Assembly (NCBI RefSeq): GCF_016863515.1
Contig: NZ_BOPA01000018.1
Location: 124,001-188,000, forward strand
Source: Micromonospora gifhornensis
Lineage (GTDB): Bacteria; Actinomycetota; Actinomycetes; Mycobacteriales; Micromonosporaceae
Direction of reading: 5' to 3'
Length of the DNA: 64,000 nt
Shown here: in pieces, positions 1 to 10,400 of the stretch
How positions within the stretch are numbered: position 1 is the stretch's first letter
Layout of the letters: every line of letters starts with the position of its first letter
Notes under the pieces: generated by a model
Seen by the model: only the letters and a program-made list of their open reading frames with translations
Database searches by the model: none
What the model was told of the DNA's origin: nothing
Translations under genes and position numbers: made by a program

Positions 1-2009
1 CCCCCGGCGCGATCTCGGTGACCGAGCGTCCGGTGTCGCTGGCGGCCGTCACCGACGGTGTCACCGCCAACGAGCCCTACTGGGGCAACTACGGCACCAC
101 CGACCGCAACGGCTACGTCGAGTTGGACCTGGGTGCGGCGAAGTCCTTCGACAACGTGAAGGTCTTCTTCGTCAGCGACCGGCAGGCCGGCGGCTACCGG
201 GAACCCGCCCGCTGGTGGATCCAGGTGCCCGACGGCAACGGCGGCTGGCGTGAGGTGCCGAACCAGTTCAAGAACCCGACGGTGCCGTCGGCGAAGTTCA
301 ACGAGGCGCTGTTCGACACCGTCACGTCGAGCAAGGTCCGCATCGCCTTCACCAACAACCCGACCTTCTTCACCGCCATCTCCGAGATCCAGGTCTTCGA
401 CTCGGGTCGGGACGTGCCGGAGGTCAGCAACCAGGCGCCGGTCGTCACCGCAGCCCGGGACAACTCGACCGACGGCAACCTGTCCACCCGACTGGTCGCC
501 ACCGCCACCGACGACGGCATCCCGTACGACAACGACCTGACCTTCGGCTGGGAGACCGTCTCCACGCCGGAGGGTGCCGGCGTCATCTTCGCCGACGCGC
601 AGGCGTTGTCCACCCGGGTCACCGGCACGATCGCCGGCGACTATGTGTTCCGGTTCTTCGCCGACGATGGCGAGAAGCGGTCGACGACCACCGTCGCGGT
701 GACCCTCACCGAGCGGGAGGTCAGCGCGGAGTTCGGTGCCTCGGCGACGATCAGCACCAGCGGCACCGCCTCGTGGGAGAACCACTCCCGGGTCAACGCG
801 CCCACCAACCCGGCCAACTCGAACCCGGGCACCGGCCAGGGTTGGGGCAACTGGGGTCAGCCGGCCAACGGCACCAGCCTCGACCGCCAGGCGTGGATCC
901 AGTACCGCTGGGACGCGCCGGTGCGCCTGTCCTCGACGGACATCTACTGGTACGACGACAACGGCGGCACCCGCCGCCCCGCCGCCGGCACGTACGCCAT
1001 CGAATGGTCGACGAACGGCAGCACCTGGACGCCGGTCACCCTCACCGGTGACTCGACGTACGCCGGTGGGCTGGCCACCAACCGCTACAACCACTTCGAT
1101 TTCGCGCCGATCACCGCCAGTCACCTGCGCATCCGCATCTGGGGCGTGCAGGGCAGCGGGGCCGGCACCGGCGTCCTGCGGTGGCGGGCCAACGGCGAGA
1201 CCGTCGACTCGGTGCGTTCGCCGGTGCTCATCCGCACCGGCGTGGGGCAGGTGCCGACCCTGCCGGCCACGCTCGACGCGGTCTACGCCAGCGGCGCCCG
1301 CGGCACTGTGGCGTTCAACTGGCAGGAGATCACGCCCGAGCAGGTGGCGGAGCCGAACGTGGACCCGTTCGTGGTCTACGGCACCAACGACGCGTACGGC
1401 CTGATCGCCGAGGCCCGCATCTACGTGCGACCGGAGATGTCCACCGGCGGCATCTCGATCCAGGGTGCCGAGACCTTCGAGCAGGCCGTCGAGGTGGGCG
1501 AGCTGCCCTGGCTGCCGGAGAAGGTGTCGGTCTCCTACAACGACGGTTCCCGGGACAACCAGGCCATCGGGGTCGAGTGGAACTTCGACGAGAACATCGT
1601 CAACGTCCCCGGCCGGTACACCATCATCGGTGACCTGGTCCTGCCGCCCTACGTCAGTCAGGCCGGGGCCACCCGGACCACGCTGACCCTCACCGTGGGC
1701 AACCCGCCCGAGACGCCGACCTGGGACGTCGAGGTGCAGGCCAGCACCCGCTGCACCGGCCGCAACGTCTACGTCACGGTCAACGCCCGCAACGCCGGGG
1801 ACGTGCCGCTCACCATCGAGCTGGTCACGCCGTACGGGTCGCGGACGATCGCCGACGTGGCGTCCGGCAAGTCCGCCTTCCAGGCGTTCAACACCCGCGC
1901 CACATCGGTGCAGGCGGCCACGGCGACGGTGAAGGCCACCGGAATCGTCGACGGCGAGCCGGTCACCGTGGAGTTCGAGGCACCGTTCGGCGCGCTCACC
2001 TGCGGCTGA
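1..2009 (+). CDS. Multi-modular secreted carbohydrate-active protein, C-terminal part (5' truncated by window edge)
   Basis: The reading frame is open from base 3 of the window, so the N-terminal part, including any catalytic domain and signal peptide, lies upstream. The visible residues give, in order: a discoidin (F5/8 type C)-like beta-sandwich, a PKD/Ig-like segment (about nt 430-715), a second F5/8-like module (about nt 720-1200), and two bacterial Ig-like segments of the type that follows GH127/GH43 domains (Trp-x-x-(I/F) and VPGRYTI motifs). The last roughly 90 residues form a module also found at the C-termini of the genes ending at 5262 and 10820. The stop lies 70 bp before the next gene's start, so co-transcription is likely. 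By context this is probably a glycoside hydrolase acting on arabinose-containing polysaccharide outside the cell, but no catalytic residues are visible here. Confidence is high for a real gene and low for the exact enzyme. Confidence 0.85.
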   Translation, partial: PGAISVTERPVSLAAVTDGVTANEPYWGNYGTTDRNGYVELDLGAAKSFDNVKVFFVSDRQAGGYREPARWWIQVPDGNGGWREVPNQFKNPTVPSAKFNEALFDTVTSSKVRIAFTNNPTFFTAISEIQVFDSGRDVPEVSNQAPVVTAARDNSTDGNLSTRLVATATDDGIPYDNDLTFGWETVSTPEGAGVIFADAQALSTRVTGTIAGDYVFRFFADDGEKRSTTTVAVTLTEREVSAEFGASATISTSGTASWENHSRVNAPTNPANSNPGTGQGWGNWGQPANGTSLDRQAWIQYRWDAPVRLSSTDIYWYDDNGGTRRPAAGTYAIEWSTNGSTWTPVTLTGDSTYAGGLATNRYNHFDFAPITASHLRIRIWGVQGSGAGTGVLRWRANGETVDSVRSPVLIRTGVGQVPTLPATLDAVYASGARGTVAFNWQEITPEQVAEPNVDPFVVYGTNDAYGLIAEARIYVRPEMSTGGISIQGAETFEQAVEVGELPWLPEKVSVSYNDGSRDNQAIGVEWNFDENIVNVPGRYTIIGDLVLPPYVSQAGATRTTLTLTVGNPPETPTWDVEVQASTRCTGRNVYVTVNARNAGDVPLTIELVTPYGSRTIADVASGKSAFQAFNTRATSVQAATATVKATGIVDGEPVTVEFEAPFGALTCG

Positions 2010-2079
2010 CCTCCCCTGGTGGCGGCGTCGGCGCATCGGCGCCGCCACCATTCACCCGTCCCGTGAGGAGATGGACACC

Positions 2080-5000
2080 GTGAACACCACCGTGGGGCGG
2101 CACACCGCTCCACCCTCGCGCCACCGTCCACGTCGGGCGGTCGCCGTGGCGGCGGTCGTCGGGCTCGTCGCCGCCGGCCTGACCGGCATCGCCAGCCCGG
2201 CGCAGGCCGCCGAACCCGAGTCGTACACCTTCACCAACACCGTCAACCCGATCCTCGGTGACGGCAGCTACTACTCCGCCGACCCGGCGCCGCTCGTCGT
2301 GCCGGCCGGTGCCCCCGGTAACCCGGGCCAGGCGGATCAGCTCTACATCTACACCGGCCACGACCAGGCCGGACCAGCCACCAACGACTTCATCATGAAC
2401 GAGTGGGGGGCGTTGCGCAGCACCGACGTCGAGTCGGGCCAGTGGACGCACTTCCCGTCGTTGATGCGCCCGGAGACCACGTTCGCCTGGGCGACCCCCG
2501 GCCGGGCGTACGCCGGTCAGGTGGTCCGGGGCGTGGACGGCCGCTACTACTGGTACGTCCCGATCCACGAGCGGGACAGCCCGGCGTCGGACAAGTTCGC
2601 CATCGGCGTGGCCGTCTCGTCGAGCCCGACCGGCCCGTGGACCGACCACGCGGGCGGACCGATCGTCTCGCAGCGGGTGCCCACCGCCAACACCATCCAC
2701 AACATCGACCCGACGATCCTCGTCGACGGTGAAGGTCCCGACCAGCGGGTCTACCTGTGGTGGGGTTCGTTCAGCCAGCTGCGGATGCTCGAACTCGGCC
2801 AGGACATGAAGACGCCGATCGGCGCGGTGCGGACCGTCACCGGGCTGACCGGCTTCTTCGAGGGCGCCTGGGCCTTCAAGCGCAACGGCACCTACTACCT
2901 GGCGTACGCCGGCAACAACGCCGGCCCGACCTCGCAGTGCACCCCGGCGAACTACCACGCCTGCCTGGCCTACGCGACGGCGTCGTCGCCGCAGGGCCCG
3001 TGGACCTACCGGGGCACGTTCCTGCGGCCGGTCTCCTCGACCACCAGCCACCCGGGCGTGGTGGAGTTCGACGGGCAGTGGTACCTCGCGTACCACACCG
3101 CCGACGCCGTCGGCGGCGGTCACTTCCGCCGGTCGGTGGCGATCGACCCGCTGGAGTGGGACGACACGCAGAACCCGCCCCGGATCAAGCTGGTCACCCC
3201 GACCCCGGCCAAGGGCCGTGACCTCACCCCCCGGCCGAACATCGCCCAGGAGGCGCGGGTCACCGTCTCCAACGAGCCGGTACCCACCCAGTACTGGGTG
3301 AAGGCGCTCAACGACGAGATCGTCCGACGCAACCCGTTGCCGCCGGACATGTGGGGCACCTGGACCGGCAACCACCCGCCGCAGCAGTGGGTGCAGTACA
3401 CCTGGGACCAGCCGATGCGGATCAACGGTTCGCAGATCGAGTTCTGGAACGACCAGCCGCAGGGCACCGGGGTCGGGGTGGCGGCCCCTGCCCGCTGGCG
3501 CATCCAGTACTGGAACCTCGACACCGGGCAGTGGGCCGACGTACCGAACCCGAGCGGCTACCCGACCGGCACCCAGGGCTTCCAGAACACCACTTTCGAC
3601 CCGGTGACCACCACGCAGGTCCGGGCGGTCTTCGACGCCTCGACGAACGGCAGCACCTACTCCGCGGTGGCGGTCGAGGAATGGAAGGTCCTCGCCGCGC
3701 AGCCGGAGACCGTCAGCGCGCCGGCGATGACCGTGGAGGTGGGGGAGACCGACCTGCCGGACACCCTGCCGGTGTCCTTCGGCGCCGAGACGCTGCGCGT
3801 GCCGGTCTACTGGGACGAGGTCACGCCGGACGACGTGGCGACGCCCCGGACCTTCACCATCTCCGGCACCGTGCTCGGCTACGCCGCCGGGCGGGTCTCC
3901 GCACAGCTCACCGTGATCTCCCCGGACGACACCGAAGGGGACGAGACCGCACCGACGGTGACGCTCACGCCCAGTGGCAGTTCGGGCAGCGCGGGCTGGT
4001 TCCGCTCGGCGGTGCGGGTGCGGGTCGCCGGCGTCGACGACCGGGGCGGCCGGTTGAGCATCTCCTCGCGGGTCGACGACGGCGAACCGGCCGTCGTGAA
4101 CGACGTGCGGCACGTCGACGTCACCGTCACCGGCGACGGCGAGCACACCGTCACGGCGACCGCGACCGACCGTGCCGGCAACGTCTCGACGCCGGCCAGT
4201 CTCGCCGTACGCATCGACGCCGTCGCCCCGGTCAGCACGGCGACCGTGCACGGCACCACTCGTACGGTCACGGTGACCGCGACCGACGCGACCTCCGGGG
4301 TGGCCCGGATCGAGTACGCCATCGGTACTGGCGGGTGGCAGACCTACACCGGTCCGGTCGCGGCACCGGACGCCAACCGGCACACCCTGTCGTTCCGGGC
4401 GCTCGACGTGGCCGGGAACCTGGAAACCGCCAAGACGGTGGCCATCCCGGCGGACCTGTCCGGGCCGCTGACCGGCAACATCGCACCGATCGCCACCCCG
4501 GCCGCCTCCTACACGGCGAGCTGGAACAGCCTCACCGCGCTCAACGACAACGCCGACCCGACCAACCCGGGCCAGGCCCAGATCTGGGGCACCTGGTCCG
4601 GCACCCGGCCGGCCACCCAGTGGGTGCAGTACACCTGGTCGCGTCCGGTACGGATCACCGGCACCGAGCTGAAGTTCTGGCGCGACTCCAACCAGGGCTC
4701 CGGCGACGGTGTCGCCCAACCCGACGGCTGGGTGCTGCAGTACTGGGACGAGACCGGCTCGTCCTGGCGCGACGTGACCGGGGCCGGCGGCTACGGCACC
4801 AGCACCACCGCCTTCAACACCGTCTCCTTCGACCCGGTCACCACCTCGCGGGTGCGGGCCACGATCCGGGCCAACGGCAACGGCACGACCTGGTCGGCGG
4901 TGGCGATCACCGAGTGGCGGGTCTTCGCCGACGACCCGGGTGTCGTACCGGAGCTGCCGGTGACGGTGACCGCGCAGCCGCGATGCGTGGCCGGCAGGGC

Positions 5001-5262
5001 GTACGTGGCGGTGCAGGTCCGCAACGACCACGACGCGCCGGTCGACGTCACCGTGCAGACCGCGTACGGCGAACGTGTCTTCGCCGCCGTGGCACCCGGT
5101 GGCAACGCCTACCAGCAGTTCACCACCCGTACCGCCTCCATGCCGGCCGGTACGGCGACCGTCCGCGTCAGCGGCTCGGTCGACGGCAGGGACGTGACGA
5201 CCGCCGTCACCGCGCAACACACCGGCGTCGACTGCGCCGCCGATCCCCGACAAGCCCAGTAA
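2080..5262 (+). CDS. Secreted GH43-family glycosidase (arabinanase/arabinofuranosidase-like) with two F5/8-like modules
   Basis: I chose the GTG at 2080 over the in-frame ATG at 2071 because GAGGAG (2065-2070) abuts the ATG but sits 9 nt before the GTG. The resulting protein has 1060 residues. An Arg-rich n-region, hydrophobic core and AQA site (about residue 43) form a signal peptide. Residues 45-380 look like the GH43 five-bladed propeller: candidate base Asp68 (SADPAP), pKa-modulating Asp210 (DPTI) and acid Glu261 (FFEGAW), with spacing close to the family's. Next come an F5/8-like module (387-540), an Ig-like segment, OmpL47/chitobiase-like Ig repeats with DxAGN motifs, a second copy of the F5/8-like module (800-950), and the C-terminal module shared with its neighbours, which carries a Cys pair. 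The protein presumably releases arabinose or arabino-oligosaccharides from cell-wall polysaccharide. Specificity cannot be read from the sequence. Confidence 0.88.
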   Translation: MNTTVGRHTAPPSRHRPRRAVAVAAVVGLVAAGLTGIASPAQAAEPESYTFTNTVNPILGDGSYYSADPAPLVVPAGAPGNPGQADQLYIYTGHDQAGPATNDFIMNEWGALRSTDVESGQWTHFPSLMRPETTFAWATPGRAYAGQVVRGVDGRYYWYVPIHERDSPASDKFAIGVAVSSSPTGPWTDHAGGPIVSQRVPTANTIHNIDPTILVDGEGPDQRVYLWWGSFSQLRMLELGQDMKTPIGAVRTVTGLTGFFEGAWAFKRNGTYYLAYAGNNAGPTSQCTPANYHACLAYATASSPQGPWTYRGTFLRPVSSTTSHPGVVEFDGQWYLAYHTADAVGGGHFRRSVAIDPLEWDDTQNPPRIKLVTPTPAKGRDLTPRPNIAQEARVTVSNEPVPTQYWVKALNDEIVRRNPLPPDMWGTWTGNHPPQQWVQYTWDQPMRINGSQIEFWNDQPQGTGVGVAAPARWRIQYWNLDTGQWADVPNPSGYPTGTQGFQNTTFDPVTTTQVRAVFDASTNGSTYSAVAVEEWKVLAAQPETVSAPAMTVEVGETDLPDTLPVSFGAETLRVPVYWDEVTPDDVATPRTFTISGTVLGYAAGRVSAQLTVISPDDTEGDETAPTVTLTPSGSSGSAGWFRSAVRVRVAGVDDRGGRLSISSRVDDGEPAVVNDVRHVDVTVTGDGEHTVTATATDRAGNVSTPASLAVRIDAVAPVSTATVHGTTRTVTVTATDATSGVARIEYAIGTGGWQTYTGPVAAPDANRHTLSFRALDVAGNLETAKTVAIPADLSGPLTGNIAPIATPAASYTASWNSLTALNDNADPTNPGQAQIWGTWSGTRPATQWVQYTWSRPVRITGTELKFWRDSNQGSGDGVAQPDGWVLQYWDETGSSWRDVTGAGGYGTSTTAFNTVSFDPVTTSRVRATIRANGNGTTWSAVAITEWRVFADDPGVVPELPVTVTAQPRCVAGRAYVAVQVRNDHDAPVDVTVQTAYGERVFAAVAPGGNAYQQFTTRTASMPAGTATVRVSGSVDGRDVTTAVTAQHTGVDCAADPRQAQ

Positions 5263-5288
5263 TCACAGACGACGAACGGAGAAACGAA

Positions 5289-5921
5289 ATGAACACATGG
5301 AGTCGTAAGCGGCTGCTGGCCGCCGGTGCGTCCGGTGCCCTGCTGGCCGGTGTGGTGGCGGTGGGTTCGCCTGCCTTCGCCGAGCCGGGTGACGAGGCCG
5401 GGGTGGAGGTGACCGTCGAGATCGAGGAGATCCGGGAGCCGGGTGTCCTGGCCATGACGGTGGCCGCCGACTCGGTGACCCTGACCGAGGACGGGTCGAC
5501 GCTGCTGGTCCGCCAGTTCACCGGCACGCTGCCGACGGTGACGGTCACCGACACCCGTACGCCGGACGAGGTGCCCGCTGGTGCCGCGTGGGCGGTGTTG
5601 GGTAGCGCCACCGATTTCGTCGGTGACGCGGATCAGGCGCCGATCGGTGCCGGTCACCTGGGTTGGAAGCCGAAGCTGATCGACGGTGGGGACACCGGTC
5701 TGGTCAGTGAGGGTGAGGAGGTCGTCACGGTGTTGGACGAGCCGACTCAGCCGGGTAACAACGTGGGTCTGGTGGACCAGGAGTTGCTGGTGTCGACCTT
5801 CGACTCGGGTGCGGTCGCCGGTGGCGAGTACACCGTTGACGCGGATCTGTTCCTGCGGACTCCGGCGGATGTCGAGGCTGGTGCGTACACCTCGACGCTG
5901 ACCCTGTCCCTGTTCGAGTGA
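5289..5921 (+). CDS. Small secreted WxL-like beta-sandwich protein
   Basis: This 210-residue protein starts at an ATG with GGAG 7 nt upstream. It has a clear signal peptide (Lys/Arg n-region, Ala/Gly/Val core, AFA cleavage near residue 30). The mature part is acidic and Thr/Val-rich. It contains a GAGHLGW(K)P motif and ends in a YTSTLTLSLFE strand, resembling the C-terminal strand of the WxL cell-wall-binding fold, although no canonical WxL tripeptide pair is obvious. There is no LPXTG or membrane anchor. The gene lies 26 bp after the GH43 gene and is followed by a strong terminator, so it closes this operon. It may be a wall-associated or substrate-binding accessory of the arabinan system. 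That role is inference from context only. Confidence 0.7.
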   Translation: MNTWSRKRLLAAGASGALLAGVVAVGSPAFAEPGDEAGVEVTVEIEEIREPGVLAMTVAADSVTLTEDGSTLLVRQFTGTLPTVTVTDTRTPDEVPAGAAWAVLGSATDFVGDADQAPIGAGHLGWKPKLIDGGDTGLVSEGEEVVTVLDEPTQPGNNVGLVDQELLVSTFDSGAVAGGEYTVDADLFLRTPADVEAGAYTSTLTLSLFE

Positions 5922-5927
5922 TACGGC

Positions 5928-5957
5928 GGTCGGGGGCCGCGTGGGCGGCCCCCGACC
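5928..5957. terminator. Bidirectional GC-rich terminator hairpin
   Basis: A perfect 13-bp stem (GGTCGGGGGCCGC and its complement) with a 4-nt loop begins 7 nt after the stop of the WxL-like gene and lies between two convergent genes. It lacks a U-tract, as is usual in high-GC actinobacteria. Confidence 0.85.
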
Positions 5958-6013
5958 ATCACCTGTGGCCCGCAGGGGGGTGGAGCATGACACTACGACG
6001 GACCGGACCGGAT

Positions 6014-7198
6014 TCAGACCCGCATCGGCAGCCCGTCGTGATGCAGCCGGAAACCGTCGAGCTGCGCCGGATCGACCGTGAGACGCAGGCCCGGCAACTC
6101 CTGCGCGATCCGTTCGAACATGATCCGGCTCTCCAGCCGGGCCAGGTGGGCGCCGAGACAGAAGTGGATGCCGTATCCGAACGCGATGTGCCGCCCCACG
6201 TCGGCGCGGTGGATGTCGAACTCGTGCGGCCGCTCGAACACCGCCGGGTCGCGGTTGGCACCCCACAACGACAGGCCCACCCGGTCGTACGCCGGGATCC
6301 GTCCGCCGCCCAACTCGATGTCGGCGAAGGCGAACCGCGGCGGCACGATCTCGACGGGCCCCCGGAAACGCAACGTCTCCTCGACCACCGCGGCGGCCAG
6401 CGACGGGTCGGCCCGCAGGGCCTGCCACTGCTCGGGATGGCTCAACAACAACCGGAGTCCGTTGCCGATCAGGTCGACGGTGGTCTCCTGTCCGGCGATG
6501 AGCAGCAGTTGCACCAGGGCCACCAACTCGTCGCGGTCGAGCCGGTCGTCCCGGTCCTCGGCGACCACCAGCGCGGTGATCAGATCGTCGGCCGGCGTCG
6601 CCCGACGCGCGGCGGCCAACTCGTCGAGGTACGCCGCGAAGGCGCTCGTCGCCGCCGGGCCGTCCGGGCTGGCCGACACGATCGCCGCCGACCAGGCGCG
6701 GAACTGCGGCCGGTCGGGCTCGGGAATGCCCACCAGTTCGGCGATGACGTTGACCGGCACCGGGTCGGCGAGGTCGGTGACGGCGTCGATGTGCCCCAGC
6801 TGGCGAGCCCGTGCGACCAGCCGGTAGGCGAGATCGGTGATCCACGGCTCCAGCCGGGCCACGGCCCGCGCGGTGAATCCACCGCTGACCAGCCCCCGCA
6901 GCCGGGTGTGATCCGGTGGGTCGAGGTTGATGAGCTGCCGGGACTCGATCCGGGCCGCCTCGGGCAGGTCGTCCGGCCGGCGCTGCCACCCGCCGGGGCC
7001 GCGCCGGTGCATCTCGTGCCCGATCTCGGGGTGCCGCAGCCCGGCCAGCACGTCGGCGTGCCCCGCGACGACCCACAACCGGTTGCCGGCCGGGTCGACC
7101 TGCGGCACCGGCCCGCCGCTGGCGCGTACCCGGTCGTAGAAGGGGTGTGGGTCGTGGCGGACCGCAGGGTCCCACAACTCCGAGACACCAAAGGCCAC
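6014..7198 (-). CDS. Cytochrome P450
   Basis: A 394-residue bacterial class I-type P450, the normal length for soluble actinobacterial CYPs. It shows the I-helix oxygen-activation motif LLIAGQETT, the K-helix ExxR (EETLR), and the heme-binding loop FGYGIHFCLGAHLAR with Cys347 as the iron ligand. The start is a GTG preceded by GGGGAGG. No ferredoxin or reductase gene is adjacent. It is transcribed away from the GH127 gene, and its promoter (TTGACA, 17 bp, TATGTT) is overlapped by a perfect LacI-type operator, so it appears to be controlled together with the arabinose genes. The substrate is unknown. A monooxygenase in a sugar regulon is unusual. Confidence 0.93.
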   Translation of the reverse strand: MAFGVSELWDPAVRHDPHPFYDRVRASGGPVPQVDPAGNRLWVVAGHADVLAGLRHPEIGHEMHRRGPGGWQRRPDDLPEAARIESRQLINLDPPDHTRLRGLVSGGFTARAVARLEPWITDLAYRLVARARQLGHIDAVTDLADPVPVNVIAELVGIPEPDRPQFRAWSAAIVSASPDGPAATSAFAAYLDELAAARRATPADDLITALVVAEDRDDRLDRDELVALVQLLLIAGQETTVDLIGNGLRLLLSHPEQWQALRADPSLAAAVVEETLRFRGPVEIVPPRFAFADIELGGGRIPAYDRVGLSLWGANRDPAVFERPHEFDIHRADVGRHIAFGYGIHFCLGAHLARLESRIMFERIAQELPGLRLTVDPAQLDGFRLHHDGLPMRV

Positions 7199-7221
7199 CG
7201 AACCTCCCCAACTGTGAATGA

Positions 7222-7259
7222 GTTAGCGCTAACATATGGATGTTTCAGAGAGGTGTCAA
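7222..7259 (-). promoter_or_regulatory. P450 promoter with overlapping LacI-family operator
   Basis: On the minus strand, TTGACA (7259-7254) and TATGTT (7236-7231) are separated by 17 bp, near-consensus sigma-70. The perfect 12-bp palindrome GTTAGCGCTAAC (7222-7233) overlaps the end of the -10 and the expected start site, a classical repressor position. Confidence 0.8.
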
Positions 7260-7274
7260 TCAAGGGACTTTTCC

Positions 7275-7313
7275 TTGAACGGAGCGTCGTAAGCCCCTAT
7301 GGTGAGCGCTAAC
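7275..7313 (+). promoter_or_regulatory. GH127 promoter with overlapping LacI-family operator
   Basis: TTGAAC (7275-7280) and TATGGT (7298-7303) are separated by 17 bp. GTGAGCGCTAAC (7302-7313), one base different from the operator on the divergent side, overlaps the -10 and +1 in the same geometry. The likely ligand-responsive repressor is the LacI-family gene at 11072-12097. Confidence 0.8.
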
Positions 7314-7442
7314 AACGGATCACTCCTGACATCGATGGCTCGGACCCGGCCGGCCCAAGGCCGCCGGCTCGCGGCGAGCGTTGCGGACCGCATGGGGAGT
7401 CGCGATGGATCCGAGCCACCCCACCCGGAAGGAAGGTCCACT

Positions 7443-10400
7443 GTGGCGCAATTCGAGAAGCTTCCCGTCAGTCGACGTCAGGTTCTCCAGGCGTCAGCCG
7501 TCGGAGTCGCCGCGGGTGCCCTCCCGGCCGCCGTGGCCCAGGCCGGTGCCAGGCCCGATCCGACCTCCCCGCGGGTGCTCACCGCGACCACGACCGACCT
7601 TGGTCCCGGTGCCACCGCCCCGGTCCGGCCGTTCCGCCTGCGCGACGTGACCCTGGGCAACGGCCTGTTCCAGGAGAAGCGCGACCGGATGAAGAACTAT
7701 CTCCGGCAGCTCGACGAGCGGCGTTTCCTGGTGCTGTTCAACAACCAGGCCGGCCGGCCGAACCCGGCCGGCGTCACCGCGCCCGGCGGCTGGGAGGACG
7801 GCGGTCTGCTCAGCGGCCACTGGGCCGGCCACGTCATGACCGCCCTGGCGCAGGGCTACGCCGACCACGGCGAGCCGATCTTCAAGAGCAAGCTCGACTG
7901 GATCGTCGGCGAACTCGCGGCCTGCCAGGCGGCGATCACCGCACGGATGGGCAGCGGTGGCCCCGGCACCGAAGATCCGGAGGAGCCACAGATCGGTCGG
8001 GTGTCGGGCCGGTTCGGCACCGGGTTGCGGCTCAACGGCCCCAGCCGGGCCGAACACGTCACGCTGCCCCAGGAGGCGATCAGCCAGCTCACCGATTTCA
8101 CCATCGCCACCTGGGTGAACCTCGCTGCCGCGCAGAGCTGGAGCCGGCTGTTCGACTTCGGGCAGAACGCCACGGTCAACATGTTCCTGACCCCCCGGGC
8201 CGGGGTCACCGGCAACGTGCCGCGGTTCGCGATCACCGTCAGCGGCAGCGGTGGTGAGCAGCGCATCGACGGCACCACGGCGCTGCCGACCAACCAGTGG
8301 GTGCACCTGGCGGTGACCCTGACCCAGCAGACCGGGACGCTCTACGTCAACGGCGAGCAGGTCGGCCAGAACACCAACATGACACTGAGCCCGGCGAACC
8401 TCGGCAATCCGGGCAACCGGTGGATCGGGCGGTCCCAGTACGGCGACGCGATGCTCAACGCCACCGTCGACGAGTTCCACATCTTCGACCGGGCGTTGAG
8501 CCCGCAGGAGATCCAGTCCCTGCAGGACTCCCCGGCCGGCAGCACCGGCGGCGGGTCGATCGCCTGGTACCGGTTCGAGGAGGAGGGCGGTACCACCATC
8601 CGCGACGCCTCGCCCAACGGCCGCGACGGCGGCATCGTGGCGAGCCAGAGCGGCGACGGCCCGCTGTGGGTGCCGACGCACCCCGGCTACCTCGGTGCCA
8701 TCCCGGAGGACGCGGTGCTGCGGCTCGGCCCGCCCCGCTGGGCGGTGTACGGCAGCAACGCGACCACCAACACCTGGGCGCCCTGGTACACCCAGCACAA
8801 GATCATGCGGGGGCTGCTCGACGCGTACTACCACACCGACAACGCCACCGCCCTCGACGTCGTCGCCAAGATGGCCGGCTGGGCGCACCTCGCACTGACC
8901 ATCGGCGACAAGAACCACCCGGCGTACACCGGCCCGATCACCCGGGACAACCTCAACTACATGTGGGACCTCTACATCGCCGGAGAGACCGGCGGCGCGA
9001 ACGAGGTCTTCCCCGAGATCTACGCGCTCACCGGCGACCAGAAGCACCTGGAGACCGCCACACTCTTCGACAACCGGGAGTCGCTCTTCGACGCCTGCGT
9101 CGAGAACCGCGACATCCTCGTCGTCACCCCGCAGAACAACCCCGGCCGTCGCCGCCCGGACCGGTTGCACGCCAACTCGCACGTGCCGCAGTTCGTCGGC
9201 TACCTGCGGGTCTACGAGCACAGTGGGGACACCGAATACTTCCAGGCCGCGAAGAACTTCTACGGCATGGTCGTCCCGCACCGCATGTACGCCAACGGCG
9301 GTACGGGTGGCAACTACCCGGGCTCCAACAACAACATCGAGCTGTTCCAGAACCGGGGCAACATCGCCAACTCGATCGCCCAGGGTGGCGCGGAGACCTG
9401 CACCACGTACAACCTGCTCAAGCTGGCCCGGAACCTGTTCTTCCACGAGCACGACGCGGCCTACCTCGACTACTACGAGCGGGGCCTGATCAACCAGATC
9501 GCCGGCTCGCGCGCCGACACCACCACCGTCAGCAACCCGCAGGTCACCTACTTCCAGCCGCTGACCCCGGGGGCGAACCGCGGCTACGGCAACACCGGCA
9601 CCTGTTGCGGCGGCACCGGGGTCGAGAACCACACGAAGTACCAGGAGACCATCTACTTCAAGTCCGCCGACGGCGACACCCTCTGGGTCAACCTGTACGT
9701 CGCCTCGACCCTGACCTGGGAGGAGCGCGACTTCACCATCACCCAGCAGACCGACTACCCGCGGGCGGACCGCACCCGACTGACCGTGGAGGGCAGCGGC
9801 CCGCTGGACATCAAGCTGCGGGTGCCCGGCTGGGTGCGCAAGGGCTTCTTCGTCACGATCAACGGCGTGGCCCAGCAGGTCACCGCCACCGCCAACAGCT
9901 ACCTGACCCTCAGCCGCACCTGGCAGCCGGGTGACGTCATCGAGATCCGGATGCCGTTCAGCATCCGCATCGAGCGGGCGCTGGACCGTCCGGACACCCA
10001 GTCGGTCTTCTGGGGCCCCGTCCTGCTGCAGGTGCTCGGCAACCCGGGCAGCGGCAACTACCGCGAACTGTCCCTGTACCGCCACCTCAAGCGCGACGGC
10101 GACTACGCCCGCGCGGCGATCACCCCGGCGGCCACCACCGCGGCGGGGGACCAGCTGTTCACCGCGAACGGCTTCACGCTGCGGCCGTACTACATCGGCG
10201 ACACGCAGGCGGCGTCGTCGTACTTCCGGCGGGTGGAACCGACAGTGGTGTTCGGGGCCGTCGACACCGGCGTGCCCAACCGCAAGCGCAACGACGGCCT
10301 GCCGAACTACGACATCCCGGTGACCGACGTGCCGTCGCCGGGCACCGACGGTCCGACCTTCCTCGATCTGGTGTGGGACGAGGCACCGTTCGCCAACCAC

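Noticed and set aside
1996..5253. A 1085-codon open frame on the minus strand opposite the GH43 gene
   Set aside because: It is an antisense shadow of GC-rich codons: low-complexity Arg/Gly/Val translation, no recognisable domain and no ribosome site. The plus-strand frame has a signal peptide and GH43 motifs.
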